NCBI GenBank assembly: GCA_016793465.1
Contig: JAEUJW010000072.1
Location: 62,001-126,000 of the forward strand
Origin: Myxococcales bacterium
GTDB taxonomy: Bacteria; Myxococcota; Polyangia; Nannocystales; Nannocystaceae
DNA length: 64,000 nt
Direction of reading: 5' to 3'
Of the stretch, positions 16,471-24,652 are shown one piece after another. The notes under the pieces were generated by a model, which did no database searches, was not told the DNA's origin, and saw nothing but the letters and a program-made list of their open reading frames with translations. The position numbers were made by a program, and so were the translations under genes. Numbering within the stretch: position 1 is the first letter of the stretch; each line of letters starts with the position of its first letter.

Positions 16471-17250
16471 ATGCGCCCCGACTCCGACCCCGCACACCCG
16501 ATCCCTCGCCCCGACGAGCCCGCGACGCCGGCACGCCCGCAGCCGACCGATCGCTCCGAGACCCCCGCCGCCTGGGTCGACCGCACCACCGCCCCCTGCA
16601 TCCACCTCGCCCTGCTGCTCCGCCGCACCACCCTCGAGGACCCCGCCGCCGCCGACGCCGCCCTCGCTACCGCCATCGACGCCCTCGCCGCCCTGCACCC
16701 GAACGACGAGACCCGCGACCTCGGCCTGCGCCCCGACCACCTCGCCGCCATCCGCCAGGCCCTCGCCGCCTTCCTCGACGAGTCCGCCGCCCACCAGCCC
16801 GGCGCCGAGCGCTGGCGCGAGCAGCTCCTCCGCCGCCTCGACCTCCCGCGCAGCGCCAACGTCGGCCACGAATTCTTCGAACGCCTCGAGCCCCGCCTCC
16901 TCGACCCCGCTCCGAGCCCCGCCGACCTCGCCGTCCTGCAGACCCACGCCCTCTGCCTGCTCCTCGGCTTCCGCGGCCGCTACGGCGCCCGCATCGACGC
17001 CGCCGAGACCGAGATCCCCCGCCTCCTCCGCCGCCTCCAGCTGCGCCTGCGCCCCTGCCTCCCTCCGCGTCCTCCTCCCCCGTTTAATTATGTCCCAAAA
17101 GACATCTTTAAAAATTCTCCCCCCCGCCTCCTCGGGGCCGCCGCCCTCCTCCTGATCTTCACGCTCGCCCTCACCGCCGCCCTCCACGCCCGCACCGCCG
17201 CCCACCACGAGGCCCTCCGCGCCCACCTCGCGACCCTCGCCGCCCCCTGA
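16471..17250 (+). CDS. tssL: T6SS inner-membrane protein TssL (IcmH/DotU)
   Basis: A 259-residue DotU-family protein. The cytoplasmic hook domain has GHEFFERLEPRLLDPAP and the CLLLGFRGRYG motif diagnostic of TssL, and a single C-terminal transmembrane helix lies at about residues 216-236 (LLGAAALLLIFTLALTAAL) with a short periplasmic tail. It has no fused peptidoglycan-binding domain. Start ATG 16471 gives the expected N terminus. Just before the membrane helix is FNYVPKDIFKNS, encoded by an AT-rich island plus a hairpin copy. The last codons and stop are repeated twice more downstream as a tandem duplication. It forms the membrane complex with TssM and TssJ. Confidence 0.85.
   Translation: MRPDSDPAHPIPRPDEPATPARPQPTDRSETPAAWVDRTTAPCIHLALLLRRTTLEDPAAADAALATAIDALAALHPNDETRDLGLRPDHLAAIRQALAAFLDESAAHQPGAERWREQLLRRLDLPRSANVGHEFFERLEPRLLDPAPSPADLAVLQTHALCLLLGFRGRYGARIDAAETEIPRLLRRLQLRLRPCLPPRPPPPFNYVPKDIFKNSPPRLLGAAALLLIFTLALTAALHARTAAHHEALRAHLATLAAP
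17082..17108. repeat. AT-rich decamer joined to a hairpin copy in tssL
   Basis: GTTTAATTAT (17082-17091) overlaps the left arm of ATGTCC-CAAA-AGACAT. The decamer recurs at 35478 and inverted at 36277; the hairpin is a variant whose right arm reads AGACAT. Confidence 0.6.
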
Positions 17251-17334
17251 CATCCCGGCGCCCACCTCGCGACCCTCGCCGCCCCCTGACATCCCGCGCC
17301 CACCTCGCGACCCTCGCCGCCCCCTGACATCCCG
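17219..17334. repeat. Triplicated 3' end of tssL including its stop codon
   Basis: A 38-39-bp unit (GCGCCCACCTCGCGACCCTC and onward through TGA-CATCCCG) occurs at 17219, 17258 and 17296. The first copy is the true end of tssL; the other two are untranslated duplicates in the gap before tssM. Confidence 0.88.
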
Positions 17335-17386
17335 CGCCGCCCCTCCGTCCGCCGCCTCGTCGCGCCGACGTCGCCCCCGCACGCCC

Positions 17387-20300
17387 ATGCAACGCCTCCG
17401 CACCCTCGCCCCCTGGCTGCTCGCCGCCGGCGCCCTCGCCGTGGCCGTCGCACCGTATGTCCCGAAGGACATCTTCACCCTCCAGCGCCTCGCCCTCGGC
17501 CTCGCCGGCCTCGCTCTCCTCGTCACCGTCGTCCTGCTCGTCCGCCGCCGCCGCGCCCGCCCCCGCCCCGCGCCAGATCCACACGCCGCGCTCACCCGCC
17601 TCGCTCGTCGCGCCCTCGCCCGCTCGCTCGCCGCGGCCCGCCGCGCCCTCGGCCGCGACCCGGCCCGCACCTGGCTCGTGCTCGGCCCGCCGCAGCAGGG
17701 CAAGACCTCGCTGATCGCCGGCCTCGGCCCGCTCCGCGACCTCACCGCCCCCGCCCCGCCGGGCGCCGTGCTCCCACGCTTCTTCCTCGCCGGCGACACC
17801 CTCCTCATCGAGCACCCCGCCCAGGCCTGCGACCTCCGCCCGCTGCTCCGCCTGCGGCGCCCGCTCGACGCCATCCTCCTCGTGCTCTCGCTCCCCGACC
17901 TCGCCGACGCCCCGCCCGACCTCACGACGCTGCGCGCCCGCCTCGACGACATCCAGCGCACGCTCGCCGTCTCCGTCCCGATCCACCTGATCGCCACGCG
18001 CCTCGATCGCCTCGCCGGTCACCACGAGCTCGCCGGCGACGACCTCACCCCGTGGGGCGTCCCGCTCGCCTCGCCGACCCACCTGCCCGCCGCCCTGCGC
18101 ACCTGGTCGCGCTGGGTCGACGCCCAGCGCCTCGCCCGCCTCGCCGACGAACCCGACCCCGAGCGTCGCGCCCGCCTCTTCACCTTCTCCGCCGCCTTCG
18201 CCCGCGCCGGCGATCACCTCGCCGACCTCGCCCCGTTATTCGACGCGAGCCCGCTCCGCAGCGTGTTCTTCCTCGCGACCCGCACCGACCCGAACCTCCC
18301 CGGCGATCGCGTCCTCCACCACCTCGCCGCCCGCCTCCACCTCCCGCTCCGTGAGCGCCCCTCGACCTCCCGCGACCTCCCGCTCGCCGCGCCCGACCTC
18401 GGCCCCCTGCTCACCGCCCTCCGCGCTCACGACTCCGAGGCCGCCCGCACCCCCGCGCATCACCGCCGCATCAACCTGCGCCTCCGCGTCGTCTCCGTCC
18501 TCCTCCTCGGCGCCGCCCTCGGCCTCGCCCTCACCGCCACCGACGCGGCCACCGACCGACGCGCCTGCCTGCAGACCCTCGCCGACCTCACCGCCCCGCT
18601 CGCCCTGCCCGCCGCCGAACCCCGGACGCGCCTCGACCCACCGACCACCCTCGATCTCCCCGCCGGTCCCGACCCGCGATCCACCACCCTCGACTCGACC
18701 GCGACCCTCGACACCGACGCCCCCGCAGCGCGCTCCACCCCCGCCCAGCTCGCCGCCCTCCACGACCTCCACGCTCGCCTCGGCCGCGACGACTGCGCCG
18801 CCGACCTCGACCTCCCCGTCGTCTTCCGCCGCGCCGTCCGCAGGCACATCCTCCCCGAGCTCCACGCCGCCCTAGGGCGCCCCCTCCGCCGCCTCGACGT
18901 CGCCCCGCCGGTCACCGTCGCCGACCACCTCGCCGCCCGCGACCGCCTGCGCGCCTACCTCCTGCTCACGGCCGACCTGTCCGAAGCGCCAGGTCCCCTC
19001 GACCCCGCGCAGAAGAGCTGGCTCGCCGACGACCTCCCGCGCCGCTGGTCCGACCTCCGCCCCACGTCCCACCCGATCGCGGCCCTGCTCGCCACCTTCC
19101 TCGACCTCGCCGCCGCGAGCGACCTCGCCTTCCCCCGCGACCACGCGCTCGTCGCCCGCGCCCGCGCCGCGATCCACAGCGACGACGACGCCACCCTCGA
19201 GGCCGCCCTCGCCGCCGCCGACTGCGAGCCGCTCGCCCTGCGCAACCTGACCCACGCCGCCCACCTGGTCGCCGACCGCACCCTGCCGTGCGCGTTCACC
19301 CGCCCGGGCTGGACCGTGGTCCAGCAGCAGCTCGCCGCCGCGGTCGATCGTCACGACGGGTGGATCCTCGGCAACACCCACGCCGAGCCGCGCGACCAGC
19401 GGCTCGCCCGCCTGCGCGACCGCTACGACGCCCGCTACATCGCGGCCTGGACCGACTTCCTCGCCGGCGTCCGCGTGCGCCGCCCCGCCGACCAGGCCAG
19501 CGCCGCGCGCCTCCTCACCGAGCTCACCGCCGACGACCGCCCGATCTCCCGCGTGTTCGCCGGCCTCGAGCACCACACCCGCGGCCTCGGCCGCAGCCGC
19601 GCCGACATCGCCACCTGGATCCCCGGCGACGCGCCCGCGGAGGTCCACCGCGCCTTCGCCCCGCTGCTCGCCTTCACCGTCGCCGGCGACCGCGAGCCCG
19701 GCCTCGCCCGCTGGCACGCCCGCCTCGCCGAGGTCCTCGCCGCCCTCGAGGCCGCCCGCAGCGACCCCGCCGCCGTGCCCGCCCTGCGCACCACCATCGC
19801 CGCCGCCCTCGCCGACACCCACGACCTGCTGCGCCGCAGCGACGTGCGCCGCTTCCGTCCCCTCCTCACCGCCCTCCTCCTCCCCCCGCTCGAGGCCCTC
19901 CAGTCCTCCGTCACCGACCAGGACAAGCTCGCCCTCGTCCGCGCGTTCTGCCTCGACGTCCACGCCCCGCTCCGCCGCCTGGCCCGCCTCTACCCGTTCG
20001 ACCGCGACGCCGCCGACGACGTCCCGCTCGCCGACTTCACCGCCCTGTTCCACCCCGAGTCCGGCGCGCTCGCTCGCCTGCGGACCGGCGACCTCGCCCC
20101 CTACCTCACCGGCCACGGCGACGCCCTCGCCGCCAGACCCGCCCCGAAGACCGACCCGCACCCGCTCCACCCCCGCGTCGTCCACCTCCTCGTCCGCGCC
20201 GCCGCCCTCGCGGACCTCGCCTTCCCCAAGGGACAGGTCGGCCTCGACCTCGACGTCGACCTCCGCTGCAACGCCGACATCTCGAAGGTCACTTTGATCG

Positions 20301-20740
20301 TCGGCGCCGCCAGACACGCCTACACCTGCGGCCCCGACCCCCGCGCCCGCATGCGCTGGCCCGGCGACCCGCCCGCCGACAAGCCCGGCGAACTCCCTCC
20401 CGGCGCCCTGCTCGAGCTCGTCGGCCGCGACGGCCGCCGCCAGCAGCTGCCCGGCCGCGGCCCCTGGGGCCTCTACCGCCTGCTCGAGAAGGACGGCGTC
20501 GTCACCCCGCCCGCCGACCCGACCCGCGACCCCCTCGTGTTCCGCTTCGACCTCCGCGCCAGCCGCCTCGGCACCCTCGACCTCGCCCTCACCCCCGCCC
20601 GAACCGCCGGCCAGACCCTCCTCTTCGGCCCCGGCGACGGCGCCCCGACCCTGCTCGCCCCCCTGCGCACCCGCGAGCTCCTCGACCCTCCGACACTCCT
20701 CTTCCAGGGCCTCCCCGGCTGCAACGACCTCGACCCCTGA
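17387..20740 (+). CDS. tssM: T6SS inner-membrane protein TssM (IcmF)
   Basis: An 1117-residue IcmF protein, normal length 1100-1200. Two N-terminal transmembrane helices (about residues 8-22 and 35-52) flank YVPKDIF. A cytoplasmic GTPase-like domain follows with Walker A GPPQQGKTSL (K106). A third helix (about 366-386, VVSVLLLGAALGLAL) leads to the large periplasmic region ending in the beta domain (LVFRFDLRASRLGTLDLALTPARTAGQT) that binds TssJ. It is the channel-forming core of the membrane complex. The perfect hairpin at 17457 encodes VPKD, and other copies lie at 18976 and 20221. ATG 17387 follows the tssL end by 137 bases. Confidence 0.88.
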   Translation: MQRLRTLAPWLLAAGALAVAVAPYVPKDIFTLQRLALGLAGLALLVTVVLLVRRRRARPRPAPDPHAALTRLARRALARSLAAARRALGRDPARTWLVLGPPQQGKTSLIAGLGPLRDLTAPAPPGAVLPRFFLAGDTLLIEHPAQACDLRPLLRLRRPLDAILLVLSLPDLADAPPDLTTLRARLDDIQRTLAVSVPIHLIATRLDRLAGHHELAGDDLTPWGVPLASPTHLPAALRTWSRWVDAQRLARLADEPDPERRARLFTFSAAFARAGDHLADLAPLFDASPLRSVFFLATRTDPNLPGDRVLHHLAARLHLPLRERPSTSRDLPLAAPDLGPLLTALRAHDSEAARTPAHHRRINLRLRVVSVLLLGAALGLALTATDAATDRRACLQTLADLTAPLALPAAEPRTRLDPPTTLDLPAGPDPRSTTLDSTATLDTDAPAARSTPAQLAALHDLHARLGRDDCAADLDLPVVFRRAVRRHILPELHAALGRPLRRLDVAPPVTVADHLAARDRLRAYLLLTADLSEAPGPLDPAQKSWLADDLPRRWSDLRPTSHPIAALLATFLDLAAASDLAFPRDHALVARARAAIHSDDDATLEAALAAADCEPLALRNLTHAAHLVADRTLPCAFTRPGWTVVQQQLAAAVDRHDGWILGNTHAEPRDQRLARLRDRYDARYIAAWTDFLAGVRVRRPADQASAARLLTELTADDRPISRVFAGLEHHTRGLGRSRADIATWIPGDAPAEVHRAFAPLLAFTVAGDREPGLARWHARLAEVLAALEAARSDPAAVPALRTTIAAALADTHDLLRRSDVRRFRPLLTALLLPPLEALQSSVTDQDKLALVRAFCLDVHAPLRRLARLYPFDRDAADDVPLADFTALFHPESGALARLRTGDLAPYLTGHGDALAARPAPKTDPHPLHPRVVHLLVRAAALADLAFPKGQVGLDLDVDLRCNADISKVTLIVGAARHAYTCGPDPRARMRWPGDPPADKPGELPPGALLELVGRDGRRQQLPGRGPWGLYRLLEKDGVVTPPADPTRDPLVFRFDLRASRLGTLDLALTPARTAGQTLLFGPGDGAPTLLAPLRTRELLDPPTLLFQGLPGCNDLDP
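17457..17472. repeat. Perfect hairpin copy at the start of tssM
   Basis: ATGTCC-CGAA-GGACAT, a perfect palindromic copy with a CGAA loop. It encodes VPKD between the first two transmembrane helices of TssM. Confidence 0.75.
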
Positions 20741-20875
20741 CCTGTCCCTCCGGACATCTACTCACATCACCCAAACCTGTCCCTCCGGCCACCCGTCATA
20801 TCTCGCTGTATCGGCCCTCCGCGGCCCTGCTCGCCCTCCACCCCCTGCTGTCACCCACCTGTCCTCCGGCCACCT
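20741..20875. repeat. Three hairpin copies between tssM and the tssC paralogue
   Basis: Copies start at 20741 (CCTGTCC-CTCC-GGACATC), 20776 (right arm GGCCACC) and 20858 (CCTGTCCTCCGGCCACC). They occupy much of the 138-base gap and could act as weak terminators or RNA-stability hairpins. Confidence 0.75.
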
Positions 20876-20878
20876 CGC

Positions 20879-22123
20879 ATGCTCCCCGGACCCGCCATGC
20901 AGACCCCGCCCCGCCTCGCCGTCGACCGCACGATCGCCGCCCTCGACGCCCGGCTCTCGGCCGTGCTCGACGCGATCCTCCACCACCCGCGGATCCAGCA
21001 GCTCGAGTCGCAGTGGCGCGCGATCCACATGCTCGTCACCCGCACCCGCCCGCACAGCGGCGTGCGCGTCGAGCTGCTCGCCTGCACCCGCACCGACCTC
21101 GCCGCCGACCTCGCCCGCCCCGACCTCGAGCACAGCGGCCTCCACCATCACCTCTACGCCCGCGCCTGCGCCAGCTTCGGCGGCCAGCCCTACGGCCTCG
21201 TGTGCCTGACCCACGCCTTCGGTCCGGACGACCTGGGGCTCCTGCGCCCGGCCGTCGCCCTCGCCGCCCTCGCCCACGCCCCGCTGCTCGCCGACGCCGA
21301 CCCGGCCCTGCTCGGCCTGCTCAGCCACACCGAGATCCCCCACCTCCGCGACCTGCCCGTCACCCAGCAGAGCCCCCGCTTCACCGCCTGGCACGCCTTC
21401 CGCACCGGCGACGACGCCCGCTGGCTCGCCCTCTGCCTCCCGCGCTTCCTCCTGCGCCCGCCGCACGACCTCGCGGCCGCGCCGACCGCCCGCCTCCGCT
21501 ACAGCGAACGCGTGCGCAGCCACGCCGACCTCGTGTGGGGCCCCGCCGCGGTGCTCGTGGCCCTCCGCGCCGCCGAGGCGTTCGCCGATCAGCGCTGGTG
21601 CGTCGGCCTGCTCGGCACCCGCAGCGGCCCCGAGCTCGTCCGCCTCGGCGACAACCCCTGCACGCTCGAGGTCCTGCTGCCGCCCCGCAGCGAGCGCGCC
21701 CTCGCCGACCTCGGCCTCGTCCCCGTCACCGCCGACCGCCTCGCCGGCCGCGCGATCCTCCGCCACGCGCCGACGGTCCAGCGCGCCGCCGACCCGCTCG
21801 CGGCCCAGCTCCCGTACGTCTTCCTGATCTCCCGCCTCGCCCACTACCTGCGACGGATCCAGCGCGAGCACATCGGCCAGTGGGACGACCGCGCCGCGCT
21901 CCAGCGCCTGCTCGACCACTGGCTCCGCCGCCTCGTCGCCGACATGGACGACCCGCCCCCCGAGGTCCGCGCCGTCAAGCCCCTGCGCAGCGCCAGCGTC
22001 ACCCTCACCCCCGCCCCCGACGACGCCGGCTGGTACCGCTGCCACCTCCGCGTCGTCCCCCACCTCACCCACCTGGGCCGCCCCCTCACCCTCGACCTCG
22101 TCGGCCGCCTCGACCGCTCCTGA
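20879..22123 (+). CDS. Short TssC paralogue (sheath large-subunit family)
   Basis: A 414-residue protein parallel to the TssC at 31281 along its whole length: ILHHPRIQQLESQWRAIHMLV against ILHHPAVQQLESAWRGLKHLV, RFLLRPPHD against RFLLRLPYG, and WYRCHLRVVPHLTHLGRPL against WYRCSLQIEPFIQFEGVSF. It lacks about 60-75 N-terminal residues, including the part of TssC that pairs with TssB, and several acidic segments. A second TssC-like protein in a T6SS locus may be a baseplate/sheath adaptor rather than a polymerising sheath subunit; this is inference. ATG 20897 is an alternative start. It is cytoplasmic and lies between tssM and vgrG. Confidence 0.78.
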   Translation: MLPGPAMQTPPRLAVDRTIAALDARLSAVLDAILHHPRIQQLESQWRAIHMLVTRTRPHSGVRVELLACTRTDLAADLARPDLEHSGLHHHLYARACASFGGQPYGLVCLTHAFGPDDLGLLRPAVALAALAHAPLLADADPALLGLLSHTEIPHLRDLPVTQQSPRFTAWHAFRTGDDARWLALCLPRFLLRPPHDLAAAPTARLRYSERVRSHADLVWGPAAVLVALRAAEAFADQRWCVGLLGTRSGPELVRLGDNPCTLEVLLPPRSERALADLGLVPVTADRLAGRAILRHAPTVQRAADPLAAQLPYVFLISRLAHYLRRIQREHIGQWDDRAALQRLLDHWLRRLVADMDDPPPEVRAVKPLRSASVTLTPAPDDAGWYRCHLRVVPHLTHLGRPLTLDLVGRLDRS

Positions 22124-22125
22124 CA

Positions 22126-22392
22126 CCTGTCTCTGAAGACAGCCTCACAACCTGTCCCCATGGACATCCGCGAGATTCGAGGCCGAGGACAGCCTCGCAA
22201 CCTGTCCCCACCAGAAGGCCTCCTGACCTCCCTCCCGGAGCATCCTCCGTCGCACCTCGCCCTCCGCCTGCTCCGCGGCCGCCCGCATTCTTCGCACCCT
22301 GTCCCCGGGGGCAGCCGCTGTCCCTCCTTCAACAACCTGTCCCCGGGGACAGGCCTTCCGCTCCCGCCCGCCGTCCCTGTCCGGCGCCAGCC
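22126..22392. repeat. Six hairpin copies in the leader of vgrG
   Basis: Copies begin at 22126 (CCTGTCT-CTGA-AGACAGC, arms changed in a paired way so pairing is kept), 22151, 22201, 22298, 22336 (CCTGTCCCCGGGGACAGG, perfect) and about 22376. The 282-base gap before vgrG has no other feature. Confidence 0.78.
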
Positions 22393-22405
22393 CGCCCTCA
22401 CGCCC

Positions 22406-24652
22406 ATGCCCACAGTCACCCGCTACACCTTCACCGCCCGCGACGTCGCCGCCCCTCTCCACGTCCGCCGCGTCGACCTGCGCGAGCGCCTCTCGCAGCC
22501 CTACGCCCTCACCCTCGAGCTCCTCACCGCCGACGCGGACCTCGACCCCGACGCCCTGCTCGGCGCCGCTTGCAAGCTGACGATCGCCCACAGCCCCGGC
22601 CCCGCGCGCGACGTGCACGGCCTCGTGCTCCGCGTCGAGACCCTCGACCACGACGAACACCTCCGCCACCTCCGCCTCGAGGTCGGCCCCGCCCTCGCCC
22701 TCCTGACCCACCGCGTCGACACCCGCCTGTGGCAGCACACCAGCGTGCCCGACATCGTCAAAGATGTCCTCGAGGACAGCCTGACCGCCCTCGGCCGCCG
22801 CCTCCGCCTCGACCTCTCCGCCTCCTACCCCCCGCGCGAGACCTGCACCCAGTACCGCGAGACCGACCTCGAGTTCGTCCAGCGCCTCCTCCACGAGGAG
22901 GGCATCGCCTTCACCTTCGACCACGACGACGACGCCGAGGTCCTGGTGCTCGTCGACGCCAACGCGCGCTGCCCCGTCGTCGGCGCCCTCCCCTACGTCC
23001 CGCGCGGCGCCGACATCTCCGCCGACGAGAGCATCGAGCGCCTCGACCCCGCCCGCGCCCTCGGCCCGACCACCCTCATACAGCGCGACTGGTCCCCCCT
23101 CGCCGCCGCCGAGGCCCCCTTCGACCACACCCGCCGCGGCCACGACCACCGCGGCCGCGAGCGGACGATCTTCGAACACGACGACCGCCGCACCGACCGC
23201 GACGACGGCGCCGTCCGGGCCCGCCGCAAGCTCGAGCAGCGCACCAGCCTCGCCGCCGCCGCCGCCGGCACCGGCACCGTGATCGCCCTCGCCCCCGGAC
23301 GGCGCTTCGACCTCGAGTCTCACCCCGACGCCGCCCGCAACCGCCGCTGGCTCGTCCTCGAGGCCGCCCACCGCGGCGAGTCCCCCGACGCCGCCCGCCT
23401 CGCCGGCGAGGCTCCGAGCGCCCCTCCGTACCTCAACAGCTTCGTGTGCGTGCCCGACACCACCCCGCTGCGCCCGCCGCACGACCCGCGGCTCGCCCGC
23501 CCGCGCGTGCACGGCCCGCACACCGCCCTCGTCGTCGGCCCCGAGGGCGAGGAGATCCACACCGACGAGCACGGCCGCGTCCGCGTCCGCTTCCACTGGG
23601 ACCGCAGCGACCGCAGCGGCGACGACTGCTCGTGCTGGGTCCCCGTCGCCCAGACCTGGGCCGGCGCCGGCTGGGGCGGCCTCGTGCTCCCGCGCATCGG
23701 CATGGAGGTCGTCGTCCAGTTCCTCGACGGCGACCCCGATCGTCCGCTCGTCGTCGGCTGCGTCTACAACTCGCTCAACACTCCTCCATACGCCCTCCCC
23801 GACCACAAGACCCGCAGCACGCTCACCAGCGAGTCCACCCCCGGCGGCGGCCTCGCCAACCAGATCTCCCTCGAGGACGCCCGCGGCCGCGAGTCCCTGA
23901 CCCTCCGCACCCGCCGCGACCTCCACACCCACGCCGGCCACGACCACACCGCCGACATCAAGAACAACCACACCATCACCGTCGGTCAGAACCTTCTCAC
24001 CGACGTCGGCGCCAACAAGGTCACCACCGTGCTCGGCAACTGCGACCTCACCGTCGCCGACGGCGCCCTCACCACCACCGTCGCCACGGGCGGCCGCATC
24101 ACCACCATCCAGAACGGCGACGCCACCAAGGTCGTCACCGGAAACAGCGAGCACCGCACCCTCCTCGGCGCCCACACCATATCCACGAAGGAGGCCTGCT
24201 GGCTGCGCTCGGAAAGCGCCGACATCAACCTCCAGGCCAAAAAAGGGGTGTGGGTCCGCGCCCAGCAGAGCGACATCGATCTCATCGCCGAAAAATCGGC
24301 CGAGCTCCGCGCCAGCACGGAGGAGCTCAAACTCCGCGGCGACACCAAGATCAGCCTCATGACAGGCAGTAAAGGCACAATCGAAGCCTACGCCGGCCAG
24401 GACATCTACATGGACGCCGGCACCGGCGACGTCCAGATCACCGCCGGCAACAACCTCTCGGTGAGAATCGAAGAAATGACCGAAATCCGCAGCAACAAGT
24501 TCGCTCTCTCCGCGCAGGAGAAGATCGAGCTGCGCGTCGGTGGGAGCTCGATCGTCCTCACATCGCAGGGCATCGAACTCAACGGGCCGGCCATCACGAG
24601 TACCGCAACCGGCCATCATATCCTACTCGGCGCCGTGATCCGTCTCAACTGA
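22406..24652 (+). CDS. vgrG: T6SS spike protein VgrG
   Basis: A 748-residue VgrG. The gp27-like N terminus (YTFTARDVAAPLHVRRVDLRE, then YRETDLEFVQRLLHEEGIAFTF) is followed by the OB fold and gp5 segment with EIHTDEHGRVRVRFHWDR, WAGAGWGGLVLPRIGMEVVV and FLDGDPDRPLVVGCVYN, then a repetitive beta-prism with HTHAGHDHTADIKNNHTITVG. ATG 22406 is chosen because family homology starts there; upstream is hairpin-filled spacer. No C-terminal toxin domain is visible. From about 24175 the codon usage abruptly becomes less GC-rich and stays so through the next gene, suggesting the spike tail and cargo module came from elsewhere. Confidence 0.93.
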   Translation: MPTVTRYTFTARDVAAPLHVRRVDLRERLSQPYALTLELLTADADLDPDALLGAACKLTIAHSPGPARDVHGLVLRVETLDHDEHLRHLRLEVGPALALLTHRVDTRLWQHTSVPDIVKDVLEDSLTALGRRLRLDLSASYPPRETCTQYRETDLEFVQRLLHEEGIAFTFDHDDDAEVLVLVDANARCPVVGALPYVPRGADISADESIERLDPARALGPTTLIQRDWSPLAAAEAPFDHTRRGHDHRGRERTIFEHDDRRTDRDDGAVRARRKLEQRTSLAAAAAGTGTVIALAPGRRFDLESHPDAARNRRWLVLEAAHRGESPDAARLAGEAPSAPPYLNSFVCVPDTTPLRPPHDPRLARPRVHGPHTALVVGPEGEEIHTDEHGRVRVRFHWDRSDRSGDDCSCWVPVAQTWAGAGWGGLVLPRIGMEVVVQFLDGDPDRPLVVGCVYNSLNTPPYALPDHKTRSTLTSESTPGGGLANQISLEDARGRESLTLRTRRDLHTHAGHDHTADIKNNHTITVGQNLLTDVGANKVTTVLGNCDLTVADGALTTTVATGGRITTIQNGDATKVVTGNSEHRTLLGAHTISTKEACWLRSESADINLQAKKGVWVRAQQSDIDLIAEKSAELRASTEELKLRGDTKISLMTGSKGTIEAYAGQDIYMDAGTGDVQITAGNNLSVRIEEMTEIRSNKFALSAQEKIELRVGGSSIVLTSQGIELNGPAITSTATGHHILLGAVIRLN

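Noticed and set aside
19288..24372. A 1694-codon plus-strand open frame across tssM, the tssC paralogue and vgrG
   Set aside because: The translation is almost only Arg/Pro/Ala and lies out of frame with three recognisable T6SS genes.
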